The position numbers and the translations under genes are program-made. The notes beneath the pieces were generated by a model. The model ran no database searches and was not told the origin of the DNA. It saw nothing but the letters and a program-made list of their open reading frames with translations. This document shows, one piece after another, positions 24,648 to 36,131 of a stretch of 64,000 nt of DNA. Each line of letters opens with the position of its first letter. The stretch's first letter is position 1. The stretch is from JANMZO01 sp963763135 (lineage in GTDB: Bacteria; Actinomycetota; Acidimicrobiia; Acidimicrobiales; JANYDT01), in assembly GCA_963763135.1 (NCBI GenBank), contig CAVXNJ010000004.1:558001-622000 (forward strand), read 5' to 3'.

Positions 24648-26077
24648 GTGGATGCCGGTTCAGTTGATGCAGTGGTCGTAGGTTCGGGTCCGAACGGACT
24701 TGTCGCGGCCGTTACGCTCGCGATGGCGGGTCGCTCCGTGGTTGTCCTAGAGGCGGAGCCCACCATCGGCGGGGGCACCCGCAGACGCGCAACTCACGCT
24801 CCCAGGCTTCGTGCACGACATCTGCTCCGCTATTCACCCCCTCGGAGCGGGATCTCCGGTAATGGCGTCACTTCCGTTGGCCGACCACGGCCTCCGCTGG
24901 CTGCAACCCGAGGGTCGCGCTCAGCCATCCACTCGACGCTGGTCGAGCGGGGCTCGTGTACCGCGATGCGGCGACCACCGCGGAAGGACTCGGCGCGGAC
25001 GGTGATGCGTGGCGCCGGCATATCGCAAGTCATGCCGCTCGTTGGGATGATCTGCTGCCCATGCTGATGCGCCCCCTCGTGCAGGTTCCCCGCCATCCCG
25101 TCACGCTGGCCCGGTTCGGAATCCCCGCACTCGCCCCGGCGGCGGCGCTCGGCGCTCACTGGTTTCGCGACGAGGAAGCTCGAGCATTGTTCGCCGGGAG
25201 CGCCGCCCATGCGTTCCTCCCGCTCTCGAAACCCATGACCGCCAGCTTCGGACTGGTCCTTCTCGCCGCGGCCCACGCTGTCGGCTGGCCGGTGGCCGAG
25301 GGGGGATCGCAGGCGATCGCCGATGCACTTGTTTCCCTGCTCCAAGCGCACGGAGGACGGGTTGAAACGGGGCGACGGGTGACGTCATATGCGAACATAC
25401 CTTCGGCGCGGGTGGTGCTGTTCGACCTTTCGCCGCGTCAGGTTGCCGGAATCGTAGGCGACCGCCTTCCGGATCGCTACCGGAAGCGACTCAATGCCTA
25501 CCGGCACGGACCGGGCGCGTTCAAAATCGATTACGCCCTAGCCGGTCCGGTTCCGTGGCTCAACGCAGCGACCCGTTCGGCCGGCACCGTGCACGTGTGC
25601 GGTACCGCTGACGACGTTGCGTTGGCCGAGGCGGAGGTCGCGGCCGGCCGGCACCCCGCCCGTCCATTTGTGCTGATCGCCCAGCAGTCAGTGGTCGATC
25701 CGTCCCGGGCCCCCTCCGGGAAACACACGCTCTGGGTGTACTGCCATGTTCCCAACGGTTCCACCGTCGACATGACCGCTGCGATCGAAGACCAGATTGA
25801 GCGGTTCGCTCCGGGATTTCGCGATCTGGTTCTCGCCAGGCATGTTGCCGACTCCGCCTGGTTCGAAGCCCACGATGCGGCATACATCGGTGGTGACATC
25901 GGCGGCGGGGCCAACGACGGACTACAACTTCTTTTCCGGCCGCTCATCGGCCGGCCGTACCGGACTCCCGATCCGACCGTACTCATGTGTTCGGCGTCCA
26001 CGCCGCCCGGCGGTGGTGTGCACGGAATGTGCGGATACAACGCCGCGAACGTGGCACTGCGAGGCCCGCTCAAATAG
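24648..26077 (+). pseudogene. Phytoene-desaturase-like FAD-dependent oxidoreductase, two frameshifts
   Basis: Translation in three successive frames gives one continuous NAD(P)/FAD oxidoreductase of the CrtI/phytoene-dehydrogenase-like family. The GTG start at 24648 leads into the dinucleotide-binding motif VVVGSGPNGLVAAVTLAMAG and GGGTR. A one-base excess near 24785 moves the frame to [19 protein letters not shown]...LRWLQPE. A second excess base near 24917 moves it to [18 protein letters not shown], which continues to the end (GGGVHGMCGYNAANVAL). All conserved blocks are present, so decay is recent or the indels are sequencing errors. As read, no full-length product can be made. Confidence 0.85.
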
Positions 26078-26186
26078 TTCTCTGGCGAGCGTATTGGCGC
26101 CCGGTGCGTAGCGGCGGCGGTTGACCTATCATCAGCCGACAGGACGCGGCCCGAACCCGGGTTGGTTCGCACACCAGGAGGCAGCA

Positions 26187-27862
<1,676 letters not shown>

Positions 27863-27863
27863 C

Positions 27864-28880
27864 GTGACCAGGATGACGATGGTGGAGGCGATCCGCGACG
27901 CGCACGCCGTGGCGATGGAGCGAGACGAACGGGTGGTGGTGTTCGGCCAGGATGTCGGATACTTCGGCGGCGTGTTCAGATGCACCTTCGGTCTTCAACA
28001 GCGCTTTGGGAAGCACCGCTGCTTCGACGCGCCGATCAATGAGAGCGCGATCGTCGGGGCCGCGATTGGTATGGCCGCATACGGTCTTCGTCCGTGCGTC
28101 GAGATACAGTTCGCCGACTACGTCTATCCCGCGTTCGACCAGATCGTTTCGGAGTCGGCCCGTCTGCGTCACCGGTCAGCCGGTGACTTCACGGCACCGA
28201 TAACGATCCGTATGCCGACGGGCGGAGGGATCTTCGGCGGCCAGACCCACTCACAGAGCCCGGAAGCGATCTTCACCCACGTGGCCGGGTTGAAGACCGT
28301 GATTCCCTCGAATCCCTACGACGCCAAGGGCCTGCTCATCGCCGCCATCGAAGACAATGACCCGGTGATCTTCCTGGAACCCAAGCGGCTCTACAACGGA
28401 CCCTTCGACGGACACCATGAGCGGGCGATCGTGCCGTGGTCGTCGCACCCGCTCGGCGAGGTTCCCGAGGGCCATTACACCGTGCCCCTCGGCGTGGCGC
28501 GAATCCATCGTCCGGGGTCGGACCTGACGGTCTTGACGTACGGCACGCTGGTCCACGTCGCCGAGGTGGCGGCGGCGGAAACCGGAATCGACGCCGAGAT
28601 AATTGACCTTCGCAGTCTGGTGCCGCTAGATCTCGACACGATCATCGGATCGGTGACCAAGACCGGTCGCTGTGTCGTGGCCCATGAGGCAACCCTGACT
28701 TCCGGGTTCGGCGCCGAACTCTGCGCGCTGGTGCAGGAGCATGCGCTCTGGTCGCTCGAGGCGCCGGTGGCCCGAGTCACCGGGTACGACACGCCGTACC
28801 CCCACGCCCACGAGTGGAGCTACTTCCCGGGACCGGCCCGATTGGGAGAAGCCATGCGCTCGACGATGGCATCGCGGTGA
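27864..28880 (+). CDS. bkdA2: Branched-chain 2-oxoacid dehydrogenase E1 beta
   Basis: A 338-residue E1 beta subunit. The blocks VVVFGQDVGYFGGVFRC, FDAPINESAIVGAAIGMAAYGLRP, EIQFADYVYPAFDQI, GGGIFGGQTHSQSPEA, PSNPYDAKGLL and EPKRLYNG match BkdA2. The GTG start at 27864 lies 1 bp after the E1 alpha stop. With the alpha subunit it forms the heterotetrameric E1. The gene is intact, and the E2 gene follows after 3 bp. Confidence 0.95.
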   Translation: MTRMTMVEAIRDAHAVAMERDERVVVFGQDVGYFGGVFRCTFGLQQRFGKHRCFDAPINESAIVGAAIGMAAYGLRPCVEIQFADYVYPAFDQIVSESARLRHRSAGDFTAPITIRMPTGGGIFGGQTHSQSPEAIFTHVAGLKTVIPSNPYDAKGLLIAAIEDNDPVIFLEPKRLYNGPFDGHHERAIVPWSSHPLGEVPEGHYTVPLGVARIHRPGSDLTVLTYGTLVHVAEVAAAETGIDAEIIDLRSLVPLDLDTIIGSVTKTGRCVVAHEATLTSGFGAELCALVQEHALWSLEAPVARVTGYDTPYPHAHEWSYFPGPARLGEAMRSTMASR

Positions 28881-28883
28881 GGA

Positions 28884-30173
28884 GTGCCGGTGAAACGTGT
28901 CGTTCGACTCCCTGATGTTGGTGAAGGCGTCGCCGAGGCCGAGCTGGTGGCCTGGCACGTAGGTGTTGGCGACCCGGTCACGTCGGATTCCGTTGTGGCC
29001 GAAGTGCTCACCGACAAGGCCACAGTGGAGGTCTATGCGCCGATAGCGGGCAAGGTCGTGGCGCTTCATGGTGCGGCCGGAGATGTGCTGGCGGTTGGCA
29101 GCGACTTCTTCGAGATCGAAACGGATCAGCTGGTGGAGTCGGCAACTCCATCAGATCCTTCCCCCAGTTCCTTGCTTGAGCCGGCGCCGGACCCTGCGCC
29201 GGAGGAAACACCCGCCGGCGTGCCGGACGACGGAGCAGCCGCGGTCTCGCTTCCGAAGAATAGGGCCAACGCTCCCAGGGCCACGGCGGCACCTGCCGTT
29301 CGCGAACGGGCACGGCGACTCGGCCTCGACCTCGCAACGATCACCGGCACCGGACCCGACGGACACGTAACCCATGGAGACCTCGACCGTAGGGTGCAGC
29401 AGGACGGGCGCGGCGCATCGCTAGACCCGACGGGCGACTCGACTCCGTCAACGACCGAGATTCCGGTGATCGGGCTTCGACGCAAGATCGCGGAACGACT
29501 CAGCATCGCGAGTTCCCGCATCCCGCACATCACCTATGTCGAGGAAGTCGACATGACCCAGCTGGAGCAGCTGCGCAATACGCTCACGAACGCCCACCCG
29601 ATGCAACCTCGCCTCACGGTGTTGCCGTTCCTGATGACCGCGATCGTGCGGGCCGTAGCCGACCAGCCGCAGCTCAACGCCACCTTCGACGACACCGCCA
29701 ACGTACTGACGCAGTACGGGTCGGTCCATATCGGCATTGCCACCCAAACCCCGCAAGGACTGGTTGTACCGGTCGTTCGAGGCGCTGAGCGCAGGGACAT
29801 CTGGGACACCGCCGCGGAGCTCGGCCGGGTGACCGCGGCAGCTCGGGCCGGTACGGCTCAGCGCAATGAACTGAGCGGATCCACGATAACGATCACTTCG
29901 TTGGGCGCACTCGGAGGGCTGGTGACGACACCCATCATCAACCACCCTGAGGTTGCGATCATCGGTGTCAACAAGATGCAGATGCGACCGGTTTGGAACG
30001 ACCACGAGTTCGTACCGCGCCGGATGATGAACCTGTCGTCGAGCTTTGATCACCGCATCGTCGACGGTTGGGACGCCGCCACGTTCATCCAACGGATCAA
30101 GACGCTGCTCGAGGAACCCGCACTCCTGTTCGTCCCGAACCCAGCTCTTCTCTCGAATATGGTCGAGGAATGA
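28884..30173 (+). CDS. bkdB: Branched-chain 2-oxoacid dehydrogenase E2 (dihydrolipoyl acyltransferase)
   Basis: A 429-residue E2. The N-terminal lipoyl domain carries the lipoate lysine Lys45 in DKATVEV. A Pro/Glu/Ala linker leads to the peripheral-subunit-binding domain (AVRERARRLGLDLATITGTGPDGHVTHGDLDRR, written here as it spans about 130-165 with key residues R-A-LG-G-G-G). The acyltransferase core ends with the catalytic SFDHRIVDGWDAA motif. The GTG start is 3 bp after the E1 beta stop. No lipoamide dehydrogenase (E3) is in the window, so E3 must be supplied elsewhere. The stop overlaps the next gene by ATGA. Confidence 0.95.
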   Translation: MPVKRVVRLPDVGEGVAEAELVAWHVGVGDPVTSDSVVAEVLTDKATVEVYAPIAGKVVALHGAAGDVLAVGSDFFEIETDQLVESATPSDPSPSSLLEPAPDPAPEETPAGVPDDGAAAVSLPKNRANAPRATAAPAVRERARRLGLDLATITGTGPDGHVTHGDLDRRVQQDGRGASLDPTGDSTPSTTEIPVIGLRRKIAERLSIASSRIPHITYVEEVDMTQLEQLRNTLTNAHPMQPRLTVLPFLMTAIVRAVADQPQLNATFDDTANVLTQYGSVHIGIATQTPQGLVVPVVRGAERRDIWDTAAELGRVTAAARAGTAQRNELSGSTITITSLGALGGLVTTPIINHPEVAIIGVNKMQMRPVWNDHEFVPRRMMNLSSSFDHRIVDGWDAATFIQRIKTLLEEPALLFVPNPALLSNMVEE

Positions 30174-30750
30174 TCGTTGAAATTGACGAGTTCGTCGGAG
30201 TCGTCTGCGACGCGTTTGCTGCGCGGAACGGGGTCGCTCCCGACGGCGCTCGAATCGCCGAACAGGTGAGGATCGCTTCACGCTCCAGAGAGCAGCGGCG
30301 GCCGAACTGCAACCGGGCTGTGCATTCCTGGCCGACGCGGTTCGTCTGGCGCAGCAGGCCGACGATCCGGCGATAGGGCGCATCGCCGCCATGATCGAGG
30401 CCGCCGCGCCAAATCTGCCCTGGATCCTTCGTAACGGGTTGCCTGACGCGGCGGAGGACTTTCCCGTCCGCCACGCGAACGCGATGTTCGTCGGTGAGTT
30501 CGGTTTGGAGGCGTCCGACGTTACGGTCGGGCTCACTGTGATGGGCCCAAATACTACGTACACAAATCATTCCCACCCGCCCGAGGAGGCGTACCTGGTG
30601 CTCACGCCGGGGGAGTGGCGCCAGAACGATGGGCCCTGGAGGGCGCCCGGCGTTGGTGGGGTCGTGTACAACCCGCCCGGCATCATCCACTCGATGCGGT
30701 CGGGGGATGTGCCGTTGCTCGCGGTCTGGATACTTCGCCCGGTCGTGTGA
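30170..30750 (+). pseudogene. DMSP-lyase-like cupin, one frameshift
   Basis: The frame starting at ATG 30170 (overlapping the bkdB stop) gives MIVEIDEFVGVVCDAF. A one-base deficit near 30265-30285 then moves it to FTLQRAAAAELQPG and the well-conserved C-terminal cupin. The cupin has VGLTVMGPNTTY, HSHPPEEAYLVLTPGEWRQ and VVYNPPGIIHSMRSG. The His-His-Glu-Tyr-His metal set of the DddQ-type dimethylsulfoniopropionate lyase family is visible. Total length would be about 193 residues, as in DddQ. The activity (DMSP to DMS and acrylate) is inference from the family. As read the gene is broken. Confidence 0.72.
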
Positions 30751-30808
30751 GCGGCCGATACGTAGATCGGTGCGGCCCACCGAGGTGGACCGACCGGTCG
30801 TGTGACGA

Positions 30809-32251
30809 TCAGCGGGGAATGATCGTTCCCATGTTCATGATGCCGTTGGGATCGAACGCCTTCTTCAGCGCTTCGAGCATCGGATACGACGAACCGTATT
30901 CATCCTTGACCCAGCGGGCGCGGGCTTTGCCGATGCCGTGGTGGTGCACGATCGAACCACCGAAGCGCAGTGTCTCCTCGACGATGATCTTGATGATCGG
31001 GAAGTAGTACTTGTCGTTTTCCTCGACCGGCTCGCAATCGATCAGGTCGTAGAAGTAGTTGAAGTACATGTTCGTGCCGTTGATGTAACTGTGCGACGAG
31101 TGGCCACCGAGCAGCGTGATGCCTTTGATCTCGGCCCGGATACGGGGCAGGACCGCCTCGTAGATGTCGTTGATCGAACTCCAGTCGGCCGAGATCTCGG
31201 TGGTGCGGTTCACGTTGCGGGTGGTGCGGATCCGGTTGTCTTCCTTGGTGATCTTGTCGACACCCCACACGAGGTCGTCGAACCACTCGGCGATCAGCTT
31301 GCTGTCGACCGGTTTGCAGTCGGGATGTTTGGCGGCGATCTCGGCGATCGCTTCGGCCGTGGCCTTCACGATTCCGGCCGGACCCTCGGCCATGAACAAC
31401 ACGATGCAGTCATCGGGCTCGGCGAAGTGGGAGAAGTGCAGCTGGCCGTCTTCGGGGTCGTAGAGGCGGGCGACGGACGGCTTGTAACCGGCGACCATGA
31501 CCTCGCGCAGAATCGCGAAGCCGGTCGTCATGCTCTTCGTCGTCCAGCCCAGGAACGTGTTGTTCTCGGGCGTGTACGGGAACAACTTCACCGTAACTTC
31601 GCTTATGAAACAGAGCGCACCCTCGTTGCCGATGACGATGTGGCGGATGTCGGGACCGGCGGCGCGACGCGGGACATTCTTGATCCGCGAGATCTGGCCG
31701 CCCGGGAAGACGACCTCACAGCCGACGATCATGTCTTCGATGCCGCCGTAGAGCGTGGAGAACTGGCCGATGCTGCGGGTGGCGGTGAGCCCGCCGAAGT
31801 GGGCCACCGGCTTGGACTGCGGCGAGTGGCCCGTGGTCAGGCCGAGCGGGCGGACCTGATCTTCGAGCATCTGCAACGGAACGCCGCACTGCACCGTTGC
31901 CTGCATGTTGTACGCGTCGATTTTCAGGATCTGGTTCATGGCCGAGCCGTCCATGACGATTGAATTCTCGACCGGCGTCTCCAGGCCGCCTTCGGTGGCG
32001 GTGCCTCCGGTGCGCGAGACGACGTTCACGCCGTTCGCGTCGGCGAACGCCAAAACCTTGGACGCGTCTTCGGTGCTGCGGACCATGACCACGGCGGCCG
32101 GAAACGGCATGGTGTACACGCCGAAGATGTTCTGCAGCTTCCGGAAGTTGTCGATGCTGCGTTGCTTGAGGAGCTCCGGGTCAGTCAACACGTTGTCGGT
32201 GCCGACGATCTGCTGCAGTTGCTCGACGATCGCTTCGCGTGTGAGAGCCAT
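30809..32251 (-). CDS. FAD-linked oxidase (GlcD / AGPS-like, PCMH fold)
   Basis: This 480-residue flavoenzyme of the vanillyl-alcohol-oxidase superfamily has the FAD-binding PCMH domain in the N-terminal half (VVSRTGGTATEGGLETP, GHSPQSKPVAHFGGLTATRSIG, GNEGALCFISEVTVKLFP). The C-terminal FAD-oxidase domain ends with the family block SIVHHHGIGKARARW...FDPNGIMNMG. It should oxidise a hydroxy acid or polyol-derived substrate. It is the last gene of a minus-strand operon with an SDR and an FGGY kinase, which points to sugar-alcohol or sugar-acid use. Confidence 0.88.
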   Translation of the reverse strand: MALTREAIVEQLQQIVGTDNVLTDPELLKQRSIDNFRKLQNIFGVYTMPFPAAVVMVRSTEDASKVLAFADANGVNVVSRTGGTATEGGLETPVENSIVMDGSAMNQILKIDAYNMQATVQCGVPLQMLEDQVRPLGLTTGHSPQSKPVAHFGGLTATRSIGQFSTLYGGIEDMIVGCEVVFPGGQISRIKNVPRRAAGPDIRHIVIGNEGALCFISEVTVKLFPYTPENNTFLGWTTKSMTTGFAILREVMVAGYKPSVARLYDPEDGQLHFSHFAEPDDCIVLFMAEGPAGIVKATAEAIAEIAAKHPDCKPVDSKLIAEWFDDLVWGVDKITKEDNRIRTTRNVNRTTEISADWSSINDIYEAVLPRIRAEIKGITLLGGHSSHSYINGTNMYFNYFYDLIDCEPVEENDKYYFPIIKIIVEETLRFGGSIVHHHGIGKARARWVKDEYGSSYPMLEALKKAFDPNGIMNMGTIIPR

Positions 32252-32319
32252 GGTGTGAAAATTCCTTCGTGGTTGGTACGGGTTCGTTGGTGTTCGTCGA
32301 CCGGGGTCGGGTTAGTGCA

Positions 32320-33756
32320 TTAATGGAATATGGGGTATGCCCGCTCGAACAGCGGATCGGTGGCGTCGCGGATTTCGAGATACACGGTATCGAGCATGCG
32401 CCGATAGATCAGTCCGTTGGCGGCGTCGGGCGTAAACGACTCCCGGGCCGAAGCCATGCCGTCTGCAGCCGCTTCGATGCTCGGGTACACGCCGACGGCC
32501 GAGGCGGCACAGATCGCCGATCCCAGGCTGGCCCCGCCAGCTCCGGTGCTCCGCAGTGCGGGGATACCGAACACATCGGCGAATATCTTCATGAACAGAG
32601 GGCTGGTGGACCCTCCGCCGGAAACGACGATCTCGGTCAGGGTGATCCCAAGCTCAGCGCACATAGCATCGACGTTGTGCTTCATCGTGAGCGCTATTGC
32701 CTCGAGAATCGAGCGGTAAATGTGACCGCGGGTGTGCCGGGCGTCGAAGCCGAGCATTGATCCTTTGCGATAGGTCTTGTCGGTGGGAGCCAGCCAATCG
32801 AGGACTGTCATCAGCCCGTCGCTGCCGGCCGGCACCACCGCGGCCTCCCGCTCGATGTACTCCTCCCGACTGAGTCCGAGCGACGTGGCTTTCTCTGCGA
32901 ACTCCGGCCCGAGTAGATCGAGGAACCAGGTCAGCGTCCACATTCCCCGGCGGACGCCGTTGCTCTCGTAGAGGTACCGGTGCGGAATCGAGGCGAAGTT
33001 CGTCCAGAAGTTCTCCGGAGCTTTGTGATTCTCCGATCCGTGGACCATTGCGCAGATGTAGGTGCCAAGCGAGACCAGTGCGGTGGTGTCACCGAGCGAA
33101 CCGGCCCCGAGCATCTCCACTGCCTTGTCGTTTGCTGTAGCGACGACGGGAGTGCCGACCGGAATGCCGGTCGCGGAAGAAGCCTCTGCCGAAACCGGGC
33201 CGATGATGTCGCCGGGCATCTGCAGTTCGAGCAGCATGTCCCGGGTGACGCCGAACTGCGGGTACATCGCAGCGTCTTCGCTCCAGGCCCAAGTGTCGGA
33301 ATCGATCGGCCATTGCATTGAGATGTTGTTCGCTGCGGTGTCTTTGAACACCCCGGTGAACCGGTGGGCGATGTAGCCCGATGAGGTCGTGGCGTACACG
33401 CACGCCGGATCGGTCGGCCGGTAGGGCTGATACGCCCGCTCATCCATCCAGCTGATCACCGGCTCGACCAACGACCCGTCGGCTCGCAGAAACGCCTTGT
33501 TGCAGCGGATCGGGCAGATGCCGACACCTTTGATATCGGCCGGGTTCCCCTTGAACTCAGCCATCGCGGCCCGACTCGCAATCGCAATGGCATCCCAGAG
33601 ATCGTCGTCGGGATGAAACACCACGCCATGGCGGGGGCGGCTCATCGGTCGCAACGGCTGGCGTCCCTGGGCAACGGGCTTGCCAGCGACGTCGAAGATC
33701 ACGACCTTGGCACTTTGGGTGCCGCAGTCGACACCGATGAGATACGGGCCGGTCAT
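32320..33756 (-). CDS. FGGY-family carbohydrate kinase
   Basis: A 478-residue kinase with both FGGY halves. The phosphate-1 motif is IGVDCGTQSAKVVIFD near the N-terminus. The adenosine region in the C-terminal half has VVSGGGSTSPLFMKIFADVFG and GAGGASLGSAICAA. It phosphorylates a sugar or polyol with ATP, but the substrate cannot be told from sequence alone. Spacing to the SDR upstream is 36 bp and to the FAD oxidase downstream 68 bp, so one operon is likely. Confidence 0.9.
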   Translation of the reverse strand: MTGPYLIGVDCGTQSAKVVIFDVAGKPVAQGRQPLRPMSRPRHGVVFHPDDDLWDAIAIASRAAMAEFKGNPADIKGVGICPIRCNKAFLRADGSLVEPVISWMDERAYQPYRPTDPACVYATTSSGYIAHRFTGVFKDTAANNISMQWPIDSDTWAWSEDAAMYPQFGVTRDMLLELQMPGDIIGPVSAEASSATGIPVGTPVVATANDKAVEMLGAGSLGDTTALVSLGTYICAMVHGSENHKAPENFWTNFASIPHRYLYESNGVRRGMWTLTWFLDLLGPEFAEKATSLGLSREEYIEREAAVVPAGSDGLMTVLDWLAPTDKTYRKGSMLGFDARHTRGHIYRSILEAIALTMKHNVDAMCAELGITLTEIVVSGGGSTSPLFMKIFADVFGIPALRSTGAGGASLGSAICAASAVGVYPSIEAAADGMASARESFTPDAANGLIYRRMLDTVYLEIRDATDPLFERAYPIFH

Positions 33757-33792
33757 AACGGGGCTATCGCGAGGTTCGAGCTTGTGATGCTG

Positions 33793-34569
33793 TCAGCGGA
33801 CCAGGTAGCCGCCGTCGACGGAAAGCACGTGCCCGTTGACGTAGTCGGAGGCCCGGCTGGCCAGGAACACCACGGTGCCCATGAGGTCCTCGGTTTCGCC
33901 CCACCGGTTCGCAGGAATGTGCTCCAGAACCCGACGGTTCGAATCGGGGTTGCTGCGCGTGTTCAACGTGATCGCCGTGGCGTAGTAGCCGGGAGCGATG
34001 CCGTTGACCTGGATGTTGTACATCGCGAGCTCATCGCAGTACGCCTTGGTGAGACCGGCGATGCCGTGTTTCGTGGCGGCGTAGGCCGAGGAGAGGCGTC
34101 CGCCGAGAAAGCTGAACATTGAACAGATGTTGATGATCTTGCCGCTGCGCTGCGGCACCATCTTCTGTGCTGCCTCGAAACTCATCTCAAACGCGGCGGT
34201 GAGGTTCACATCGACCGTGGCATCCCACTGCGGACGGCCAAACTCGAGCACCTCGGCCATCGGGCAGATTCCTGCGCTGTTTATCAGGATGTCAATCGAC
34301 CCGAGTGTCTCGACGCACGATTCGATGATCCTTTTCGGCACACCCTTTTCAGTGATGTCGGCCTTCATGAACTCGTAGCGGACCCCGGCTCCTTCGATGA
34401 GGTCCTTCGTTGAACCGTCGTCGTCGGTGATGCTTGGAACGAAGACATTCGCTCCGCCCTTGGCCAGGGCTAGGGAAAACGCCTGGCCGAGACCGGTGTT
34501 GCCACCCGTGACGATGGCGTTCTTGCCGGCAAGGCTGAAGTAGCTAAGTGCGAAATCGTTGATCGTCAT
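33793..34569 (-). CDS. Short-chain dehydrogenase/reductase (KduD-like)
   Basis: A 258-residue SDR from ATG 34569; a run of 11 further codons upstream is open but unlike the family, and the GGGAG sequence precedes 34569. The cofactor motif is TGGNTGLG, the NSAG motif is ILINSAGIC, and the catalytic Tyr-Lys is in SAYAATKHG. It resembles 2-deoxy-D-gluconate/5-keto-gluconate-type dehydrogenases. As the first gene of the SDR-kinase-oxidase operon it probably oxidises the incoming polyol or sugar acid. An operator-like palindrome lies about 115 bp upstream. Confidence 0.9.
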   Translation of the reverse strand: MTINDFALSYFSLAGKNAIVTGGNTGLGQAFSLALAKGGANVFVPSITDDDGSTKDLIEGAGVRYEFMKADITEKGVPKRIIESCVETLGSIDILINSAGICPMAEVLEFGRPQWDATVDVNLTAAFEMSFEAAQKMVPQRSGKIINICSMFSFLGGRLSSAYAATKHGIAGLTKAYCDELAMYNIQVNGIAPGYYATAITLNTRSNPDSNRRVLEHIPANRWGETEDLMGTVVFLASRASDYVNGHVLSVDGGYLVR

Positions 34570-34682
34570 CGTCTGCTCCCTGAAGTGGTCGCAAAGGCGC
34601 ACGCGATGGGCGGGGGCGGCGCCTCACCGGAGTGGGCCAACCGGCCGGTACGTAAAAACACGAATCGTGAGGCTACCGGACT

Positions 34683-34697
34683 TTGACGAAACGTCAA
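34683..34697. promoter_or_regulatory. Palindromic operator candidate
   Basis: TTGACG-AAA-CGTCAA is a perfect 6+3+6 inverted repeat in the 274-bp spacer upstream of the SDR-kinase-oxidase operon. Size and symmetry fit a dimeric repressor site. No regulator gene is adjacent, so the cognate protein is unknown. Confidence 0.45.
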
Positions 34698-34843
34698 CCA
34701 TTCTTGGATGAACTCCACACGACGTTCTCATTCGGTGAACGCCGCTCCACTCGCTCAAAAATGGGCCATTTGACCATGGCGCAAACCCCTCAAAACGGGC
34801 AGAGTCATGACTCGGGTGATCGCCCGATTTTGACGGGAGGCTT

Positions 34844-35047
34844 TCAGTGGATTTCCTGGTCTTTCAAGTAGCGGCCGACGATGACTTCATCTTTGGCCCA
34901 ACCCTCTACCTCCAGCCACTGAGACACGAGAAACGCGAACTCGCCGTTGTCGGCTCGCCCGTGGTGCTCGATCTGACCGCCGCACCCGTCGCGACGACGT
35001 AGCGTCCGTCGCCGAGGGTCTTCGAAGGGCGGCGAACCTTTCGGCAT
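34844..35047 (-). CDS. Small hypothetical protein
   Basis: The 67-residue frame starts at ATG 35047 behind a GGAG. Its C-terminal half looks protein-like (HHGRADNGEFAFLVSQWLEV, then KDEVIVGRYLKDQEIH), with charge and hydrophobic alternation unlike a shadow ORF. No family was recognised. The Shine-Dalgarno spacing is short and a plus-strand frame covers the same DNA, so the assignment is tentative. Confidence 0.4.
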   Translation of the reverse strand: MPKGSPPFEDPRRRTLRRRDGCGGQIEHHGRADNGEFAFLVSQWLEVEGWAKDEVIVGRYLKDQEIH

Positions 35048-35149
35048 ATCTCCGCCCGGCCAAGTTCTCGGGCTGGCCGACCTGCTCAGGGCGCTTGTGG
35101 CCAAGTGTCGCGGACAGCGTCGCGCGGCTAGCGTCCCGGAGGAGTTCCG

Positions 35150-36111
35150 ATGACTGCGCCGACCCCGTCCCGAGCACTGTTCAGCGCCGAAGAGTTGTTC
35201 CGGCATTTCGACATCGACCGACCTGAGTCGTACATCGACACTTTCGACTTCCAGACGTACCTGGCGACGAAGTCCCCCAGCACCGCCGAGCAGCGAAATG
35301 ACTGGGCCGAGCAGGACCAGGCCATCACCGACGCTCGCGATGCGCTGATCAACGGCAACCGCTGCGTGGCCATTATGGGCACCCACCGCCTGGGTCGGGC
35401 CGATATGTCGTACCGGACCGTCGCCGAATTTGCTCGTCGGTTGGCTCGCACCGGTGATCTCGTTTTGTCGGGCGGGGGACCGGGGGCGATGGAAGCCGTC
35501 CACTTGGGTGCAGCCACCGCCAACCGACCCGACGAGGCCCTCAACAACGCAATCGATATCCTGCGCCGATACCCGGACTTTCCCCACATGCGGGCGGAAT
35601 TGTCCGCAAGGACCTGTCGGTCGACCTTGACCTGGTGGCGGAGCTCCACGCCTGGCAGGTTCCGGCGTTTGAGGCGTTGAACGCCCTGCGGTCCGATGGT
35701 GAGCCGCTTCATCCGAGCCTGAGCATTCCGACCTGGTTCTACGGCCACGAGCCACCGACGCCGTTTGCAACGCACATCGCGAAGTACGTCTCGAACGCAT
35801 TACGCGAGGACGGGCTCCTTGCCATCGCTCGCCACGGGGTCGTGTTCGCTCCGGGTCGAGCGGGCACGGTCCAGGAGGTTTTCCAGGACGCCGCCCAAAA
35901 TGCGTACCAGACCTACGACTGGGTCAGCCCAATGTGCTTTCTCGATCTGCCCTACGACGGAATCGGGCGGTGGTGGACCCAGCAGTTTCCGGTGGAAACG
36001 ATTCTGAGGCCGCTACTGGGCCCGGACATGTTTCAAAAATACGTGCGCATAACACCCGACGTCGACGAGGCCTTCGAGTTCATGAAGGACTTCGTCCCTC
36101 AACCTCGGTGA
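35150..36111 (+). pseudogene. LOG / TIGR00730-like Rossmann-fold protein, one frameshift
   Basis: Two frames join into one protein of about 320 residues. The first (35150 to about 35605) carries VAIMGTHRLGRADMSYRT and the nucleotide-binding LSGGGPGAMEAVHLG. After a one-base deficit near 35598-35612 the second carries VRKDLSVDLDLVAELHAWQVP, IARHGVVFAPGRAGTVQEVFQDA and the C-terminus. The two motifs match the GGGxxGxM and PGGxGTxxE signatures of lysine-decarboxylase-like/LOG proteins, although the second is modified to PGRAGTVQE. As read the product is truncated. Confidence 0.8.
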
Positions 36112-36131
36112 TCGCCGCGCGTCGCCCCCCG

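Noticed and set aside
30938..31963. Long plus-strand ORF of 341 codons opposite the FAD-linked oxidase
   Set aside because: The translation is a repetitive Val/Asp/Gly-rich shadow of a well-conserved flavoenzyme gene.
34847..35002. Plus-strand 51-codon ORF with a strong GGGAGG six bases before GTG
   Set aside because: The ribosome-binding site is good, but the overlapping minus-strand frame looks more protein-like and no homologue was recognised. It is kept only as an alternative.
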